Assembly (NCBI GenBank): GCA_036751905.1
Contig: DAIOTP010000121.1
Span: 1-9,829 of the forward strand
Origin: T3Sed10-241 sp036751905
GTDB lineage: Bacteria > Bacteroidota > Bacteroidia > Flavobacteriales_D > Cryomorphaceae
Length of the DNA: 9,829 nucleotides
Direction: 5' to 3'
Each line of letters opens with the position of its first letter. The first letter of the stretch is position 1. This document shows positions 5,837-9,829 of the stretch, in pieces. The notes under the pieces were generated by a model, which was not told the origin of the DNA, did not search any database, and was given only the letters and a program-made list of their open reading frames with translations. Both the position numbers and the translations under genes were made by a program.

Positions 5837-8062
5837 TTACAGTAACCCACCGAGGTCACGTCCGGTAGCTTGTTTTATTAAGGCTTTATCCAACTGCTCC
5901 TGGGTAGTTGCATCGATCAGGTATACTGCGAGTTCACGGTCAGCACCAAATGTGAACTCCCTGCTTACAATTTGCCCGGAGATCAATGTGAAGGTATCAC
6001 TTGAATATTTTTCTTGACCGGCAGCAAATATTTTTAGGTGGCATTTGCGTTCTGACTTGAAGAGGTTCCCATCACTTTTCCCTGCCTTTACCTTCACTTG
6101 AAAGTTTTGGCCTTCAGTTTCTCTAAGCTCCTGCTTATTTTCTATCATTGCTGTTAATAGCGGAGTGGATTTGGCCGATTGGAATTGAAATAGGGGCACA
6201 ATCAACTCCTGTGGACTTGCACCGCCATGTGCATAGCCATAACTCCCGGTAGTTTTGAATGGTCGTAGATTTTTGGAGAATAACAAGTAGTTATGGTCAT
6301 GGTACCTTTTCTCAATCTGAATAAGCTGATCAGGAACGTTCTGTTTATCTTCACAAGCAATAAACCGTTCGCTTTTAGTGGACTTTCCTTTGGCGGCAAA
6401 CTCCACCTTATCCGCATTGCTTAATAAGCCGGAAAGTACAAAGCCGTGATCGGATACCAGGTAAATCGAAGAAAAGCCGAGGTTCGACAACTCCGAAATT
6501 TTTTCCGCCAGAGTATCAACGATTGTGTCAAAATACTTCAGTGCCTTCTGCTGCATTTTTTCTGCTAAATCGTCAATATCCTTGTAGCTGCATATGAGCA
6601 CTTCGCATTCACTGTGGCTTTGATTCAATTTTTCGAGATAAATGTGCTTAATGATGGTTGTAGCAAAATCACCATTGAGCCGTTGTTCCCTCTGTTGTTT
6701 GTTGTCGCTAAAGCTTCCGTCAGAAAGATACAAACGACTCATATTGTTGTCGGTCACAGAAGGTAAATCGGCCAGCACATAGTCTTCTTTGACCTTTATG
6801 CCAGATGCAACACGTTCCACCACCTCCCTTGCTACTTCATAATTGATGCCATCACCAACAATGATTGCAGTCTGACCAGTGGATTTATGAATAATCTTGT
6901 GCAGCAACCCACTTTGGGTCTCCTTGTAATCGGCAAAGTGCTCATACCACTTGTTCAAGAGATCTTTCAGAATGGCTTCATATCGATCCTGAAGGGGCTG
7001 AATAACCCTTTCATCGCTGAGAAACTGTGCGTATAGTTTTCGAATATTACGGTCAAGTTTATAGAACGATTCCCTGTAATACCGAATGGCTTCATCGAAA
7101 GTGGATATGGTTTTTATTCCAGCGTTATCATATCGAACTAGATTCAGCATATAAGGCCACCAGTGAATTTGCAGCAAGAGCGCGCATTTGTTCCTGGCCC
7201 TCGATTCAACTGTGCTGAGTTTGGATGCCACATACTGCTCATCCCCGAGATTGGCGGCCAACTCTGCAATTTGTGCCCGATCAATGCTGGCGAAAGGATG
7301 GTCGGGATGAAGTGACCAAATATCTCTGTCGACAGGTATTTCAAATTGACTTATGTATTTTTTCAAAGAATCCTGGAAAGTGGCACTGTCAATCCATTGG
7401 TGATATACGTGTAATAGGGTGGCGTCAATTTCGTTTTGAACCAGCCCAAGAAGAATGAAATTGGCTGTTTCCTTTGCTATAGTAGCAACAGGCTTTTTAA
7501 TTGCTTGCTGACCGATGTGTGCCTGGACTTTGGATAAAAATGCTTGTTTCACTTCAGTATCCATGGTTGACGTAAAGGCTTTTGGGTCATGAAGGAATTC
7601 TACCAGCATCGATGTAAGATCGAAAATCTCTCCTGAACCTTTGTGACCAAGATCCATCCAATAGGTTTTCCCTTTACCGACGGAGACCTTTGCTGCAGTG
7701 AGCAATTCTTCATTGCTAAGGCTGAGATTTAGTCCAACTCTATCATGTACCTTTTTCTTAAGAAACTGATGCAGCTCTGTCAGATCCAGATGGCCTTCAA
7801 TCATAGCATACTCCATCAGGAAGCTAAGATCTTCAACAGGTATGCGGGTATAGAATATCGTAAGCTGCTGAGGGCTGCTTTTTTCAACTTGATATTTGGC
7901 CTCCAACTCTTCAAGGGCCGTATGGGCTTCTATTACTGTCCAGCTTTTTGGCAGGTGCTTGCACAGGTAGGCAGCATCACCTTTAGGATCACAAATGACA
8001 AAGCGAAAGTAACCGCGGTCAAAGCTCTTTTGGATATCTTCTGCCAACCACTTTTCGATCAT
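5837..8062 (-). CDS. pglZ: BREX system alkaline-phosphatase-fold protein PglZ
   Basis: PglZ is the defining BREX protein, with an alkaline-phosphatase-like metal-binding domain. The product has 741 residues. The N-terminal part (1-390) is mostly helical and begins with a Rossmann-like strand (YFRFVICDPKG, 18-28). The phosphatase domain (about 395-625) shows the expected metal and active-site landmarks: AIIVGDGINYEVA (399-411) with D404, LPSVTDNNMSRL (433-444) as the likely nucleophile loop, YLVSDHG (534-540) with D538 and H539, and YAHGGASPQELIVPL (610-624) with H612. The C-terminal 110 residues are beta-rich. The usual D-x-x-R-Y-E at the first metal motif reads D-G-I-N-Y-E here, with Asn for Arg. 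The ATG overlaps the TGA of the upstream gene by four bases (ATGA, 8059-8062), with AAAGGA just before it, which points to translational coupling. Whether it belongs to the type 1 or type 4 PglZ subfamily cannot be decided by eye. Confidence 0.9.
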   Translation of the reverse strand: MIEKWLAEDIQKSFDRGYFRFVICDPKGDAAYLCKHLPKSWTVIEAHTALEELEAKYQVEKSSPQQLTIFYTRIPVEDLSFLMEYAMIEGHLDLTELHQFLKKKVHDRVGLNLSLSNEELLTAAKVSVGKGKTYWMDLGHKGSGEIFDLTSMLVEFLHDPKAFTSTMDTEVKQAFLSKVQAHIGQQAIKKPVATIAKETANFILLGLVQNEIDATLLHVYHQWIDSATFQDSLKKYISQFEIPVDRDIWSLHPDHPFASIDRAQIAELAANLGDEQYVASKLSTVESRARNKCALLLQIHWWPYMLNLVRYDNAGIKTISTFDEAIRYYRESFYKLDRNIRKLYAQFLSDERVIQPLQDRYEAILKDLLNKWYEHFADYKETQSGLLHKIIHKSTGQTAIIVGDGINYEVAREVVERVASGIKVKEDYVLADLPSVTDNNMSRLYLSDGSFSDNKQQREQRLNGDFATTIIKHIYLEKLNQSHSECEVLICSYKDIDDLAEKMQQKALKYFDTIVDTLAEKISELSNLGFSSIYLVSDHGFVLSGLLSNADKVEFAAKGKSTKSERFIACEDKQNVPDQLIQIEKRYHDHNYLLFSKNLRPFKTTGSYGYAHGGASPQELIVPLFQFQSAKSTPLLTAMIENKQELRETEGQNFQVKVKAGKSDGNLFKSERKCHLKIFAAGQEKYSSDTFTLISGQIVSREFTFGADRELAVYLIDATTQEQLDKALIKQATGRDLGGLL

Positions 8063-9687
8063 GATTCCTTTTGGGTTAATTGGTTGAGCAGCGTTTGGCC
8101 TTTGTCTGTTAAGACATATTTCTGATGCATGTGAGTGGGAGTTTCAGGAATTGTCAATTCTATTAACCCAAATTCTATTAAGGGCATAATATGCTTCAAA
8201 TAGTTCTTTCTATGATTTGTCAATCCAATTTCCGTTAGTACTTCTGACCGGCTTCTGGGCTCTTTACAAATTGTGAGAATAGTTCTTTGCTCCTTAGATA
8301 ATGCTTGGGCACCAGCTTGGTCACTACCTTGTTCACTCAATTTCTCATTACCCTGAATTCCAGTGCTTATAGCTTGGGCACCTTGGGCACTACGTTGGGC
8401 AGTTTTCACTTCATCATGGTCGCTCAGATGATTAGGGTGCCACTCAGGGTGCACCGGCAAAACGATGAGGAAGTAAGTACACTGATCATCCGTTTCGAAC
8501 ACGGGTTCAGGCGAACCGTTTTGAATTAGCGTTTTATTCATAGTGGGAATTCCGGTGCCCCGGCCTTCAGTCAGATGCAACTCCTTCAAGAAGTCACCTA
8601 CTCTGCGATTGCGATAGTCACGGGCTACAATGCGCTTGTTTTCGGCCAAAATTTTGGCATCCACCGGTGGAACAGGACCGGGGAAACTTAAAATCTCTAT
8701 CCGGTCTACCCAGATTTGCACTTCAATAGGTTTGGCCAATTCATAGCTCTTGTGATACACGGCATTGGCCAGTGCCTCCTCCAGGGCATCATATGGGAAG
8801 TTGTAATAACGGTCAGCTTCGGCACGGCCCGAGATTTTCCTTACACGTTCTTCGATAATGTTGCTCCGAATATAGCCCAAGGCTTCACGCAACTGCCAGT
8901 GGACAGGACCCTTAAAATACTTCTCGCTAAAATCTTTTCCCGCCTCATCTTTCCGGATCACAACCTCAATCCAGGCACGCTGAAAGAACTTGTGAGGCTC
9001 TTTGTTGAAAAACATCAGACCAACGTTGACCGGGCGCAAGTATTCATCAGGCCCCTTGGCGATGGCCATTTGCCGGGTAAGGTCGGGCAAAGGCATGCTG
9101 GTACTTTCCTCAAAGAGGCCGCTCTTTACTTCCTGAAGAAAATCGCGGATCAATCCAAGGCTCAAATCATTGAGTTCGGCCTGTTGGTTTATCCGGTCAT
9201 CAAAGGGAATTCGGGCAGTGAGTTCTTGCAAACGCCTCAGGCTTTCTCCTCTTGCGATGATGGTTTTTGACCCGCTGCGGATGTATGAATGGCGGGGCTG
9301 TGCACCTTTTCCCAGGCCCTCAGGTGCGGTGTAAGGACGCATATCACCAGCTGGTGCCCAAATAATAAGTATATGCTTGTTTTGAATAACATAGGGCTGA
9401 AAAATAGGTAGAAAATTAGGCAGGATGCGATGACCCAAGTTGGTGAGTTCACCTTGTAATTTATCCAACCTTTCAGGGTTAAGTCCTGCGGGTGGCAGTT
9501 CAGGACGGCCATCTTTTTCAGCAATTCCAACAATAATATAGCCGCCCCCCCAATTGTTGATGTCATTGGCATAGGCACACAAAGTATGAAGAATGGGTTC
9601 CGGGTTCCAATCTTGCTTGAATTCCAGCCGTTCCCATTCCACCACCTTTCCGTGGATTAACTCTTCTATGTTTACTGGTAGTGCCAC
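8059..9687 (-). CDS. AlbA_2 (Schlafen-like) ATP-binding protein with C-terminal winged helix, inside the BREX operon
   Basis: The 542-residue protein has three parts. Residues 8-150 form an AlbA_2/Schlafen domain: WERLEFKQDW (18-27), GGGYIIVGI (47-55), and HSYIRSGSKT (133-142). Residues 215-410 are a RecG-like, GHKL-type HATPase_c_4 domain, with ALANAVYHKSYE (305-316), PIEVQIWVDRIEILSFPGP (320-338) and EGRGTGIPTM (374-383). After a low-complexity Gln-rich linker (427-463) comes a winged helix (464-535; SRSEVLTEIGLTNHRKNYLK, then a wing ending KYVLTDKG). This family is annotated as putative transcriptional regulators or DNA-binding ATPases and recurs in defence islands; no activity is established. 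The start must be GTG at 9687: a TAA (9690-9688) directly precedes it in frame, and the AlbA_2 motif begins close behind. That TAA ends the upstream gene, so spacing is zero; the 3' end overlaps pglZ by four bases. It is thus a fixed member of the BREX transcript, possibly a regulator or accessory effector. Confidence 0.88.
   Translation of the reverse strand: MALPVNIEELIHGKVVEWERLEFKQDWNPEPILHTLCAYANDINNWGGGYIIVGIAEKDGRPELPPAGLNPERLDKLQGELTNLGHRILPNFLPIFQPYVIQNKHILIIWAPAGDMRPYTAPEGLGKGAQPRHSYIRSGSKTIIARGESLRRLQELTARIPFDDRINQQAELNDLSLGLIRDFLQEVKSGLFEESTSMPLPDLTRQMAIAKGPDEYLRPVNVGLMFFNKEPHKFFQRAWIEVVIRKDEAGKDFSEKYFKGPVHWQLREALGYIRSNIIEERVRKISGRAEADRYYNFPYDALEEALANAVYHKSYELAKPIEVQIWVDRIEILSFPGPVPPVDAKILAENKRIVARDYRNRRVGDFLKELHLTEGRGTGIPTMNKTLIQNGSPEPVFETDDQCTYFLIVLPVHPEWHPNHLSDHDEVKTAQRSAQGAQAISTGIQGNEKLSEQGSDQAGAQALSKEQRTILTICKEPRSRSEVLTEIGLTNHRKNYLKHIMPLIEFGLIELTIPETPTHMHQKYVLTDKGQTLLNQLTQKES
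8303..8404 (-). repeat. Degenerate 12-base tandem repeats encoding a Gln-rich linker
   Basis: Three back-to-back 12-base units on the plus strand (GCTTGGGCACCA 8303-8314, GCTTGGTCACTA 8315-8326, CCTTGTTCACTC 8327-8338) and a second cluster (about 8372-8404: GCTTGGGCA, CCTTGGGCACTA, CGTTGGGCAGTT) share one consensus. They encode four-residue units of the form [S/G]-x-Q-[G/A] in the linker between the ATPase-like domain and the winged helix of the AlbA_2 protein (SEQGSDQAGAQA and TAQRSAQGAQA). Units are in frame, so copy-number change would alter linker length only. Confidence 0.6.
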
Positions 9688-9829
9688 TTAAGCATTCAAA
9701 TTATCTACCGTGAATTTTGAGTCCCGCTGTGGTTTTAACTCCAGCACCTGCTCTAAGGCAGCTTTCATATTTCTCTTTCTTTTTTCAAAGAAAGCTTCAA
9801 AATCTTCAAACTTCAGCGAAAGGCCAATA
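9688..9829 (-). CDS. C-terminal end of an unidentified gene upstream of the AlbA_2 gene (5' part outside the window)
   Basis: One open frame enters from base 9828 and ends at TAA 9690-9688, giving 46 residues: IGLSLKFEDFEAFFEKRKRN (first 20), then MKAALEQVLELKPQRDSKFT and VDNLNA. It is a charged, mostly helical tail with no diagnostic motif. The reading frame is supported by normal codon composition and by the other frames: the frame starting at 9829 meets TGA within eight codons. It abuts the GTG of the next gene with no gap, so it is an operon member. By position it could be pglX or another BREX or accessory gene, such as a restriction-type protein, but the tail alone does not say which. 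Confidence 0.6.
   Translation of the reverse strand, partial: IGLSLKFEDFEAFFEKRKRNMKAALEQVLELKPQRDSKFTVDNLNA

Noticed and set aside
5827..5859. ATG at 5859 as the start of brxL
   Set aside because: It would add 11 residues (MTSVGYCKTLI) not expected in the family and overlap the end of pglZ by 23 bases; the ATG at 5826 gives the usual BrxL N-terminus.
8716..9270. Plus-strand open frame of 184 codons
   Set aside because: It lies fully antisense to the well-supported AlbA_2/ATPase gene and shows no recognisable domain or ribosome binding site.
9237..9578. Minus-strand open frame of 113 codons inside the AlbA_2 gene
   Set aside because: It is a shifted frame of the AlbA_2 domain region; the motifs LEFK and GGGYIIVGI are in the long frame.
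1..9829. CRISPR array, tRNA genes, insertion sequences or integrase
   Set aside because: No regularly spaced repeats, cloverleaf-like segments, transposase motifs or terminal inverted repeats were seen in the window.

Overview
The window looks like part of a Bacteroidota (Bacteroidetes) chromosome at the edge of a phage-defence island. The pointers are a PAS + LuxR-type HTH regulator of the kind common in that phylum, a secreted beta-helix protein whose mature N-terminus (TTWTVSNN) resembles many Bacteroidetes surface proteins, weak or absent Shine-Dalgarno sequences, and moderate G+C. No rRNA or other taxonomic marker is present, so the assignment is an inference. All recognisable genes lie on the minus strand, so the biological order runs from high to low coordinates.

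Right part (9829 down to 3775): the tail of a BREX defence operon. In transcription order it holds the last 46 codons of an unidentified gene, an AlbA_2/Schlafen-like ATP-binding protein with a C-terminal winged helix, the BREX phosphatase-fold protein PglZ, and the AAA+/Lon-like protein BrxL. The genes are packed extremely tightly: stop TAA abuts start GTG, then a 4-base ATGA overlap, then a gap of about 10 bases, so they are almost certainly one transcript. The BREX methyltransferase PglX, the ATPase BrxC/PglY and the brxA/brxB genes are not in view and are presumably upstream, beyond base 9829. Among the six described BREX types, BrxL is found in types 1 and 4; the visible genes do not decide between them. 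In BREX, PglX-type methylation marks self DNA and the remaining proteins stop replication of unmodified phage. Here PglZ and BrxL are core parts and the AlbA_2 protein is a candidate accessory effector or regulator.

Middle (3628 to 2366): after a 146-base gap with a 12-base palindrome and no clear terminator comes a DUF2130 gene encoding a CxxC motif, a long coiled coil and a PD-(D/E)xK nuclease-like domain. Its sampled G+C (about 57%) is clearly above that of the BREX genes (about 46%), so the island edge probably lies in this gap.

Left part (2218 to 1): a PAS-LuxR regulator gene, a non-coding stretch of about 360 bases, and a secreted protein. The N-terminal half of the secreted protein is beta-helix-like; its C-terminal half is unrecognised, cysteine-containing and much more A+T-rich. 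It looks like a chimera and lacks the usual type IX sorting tail.
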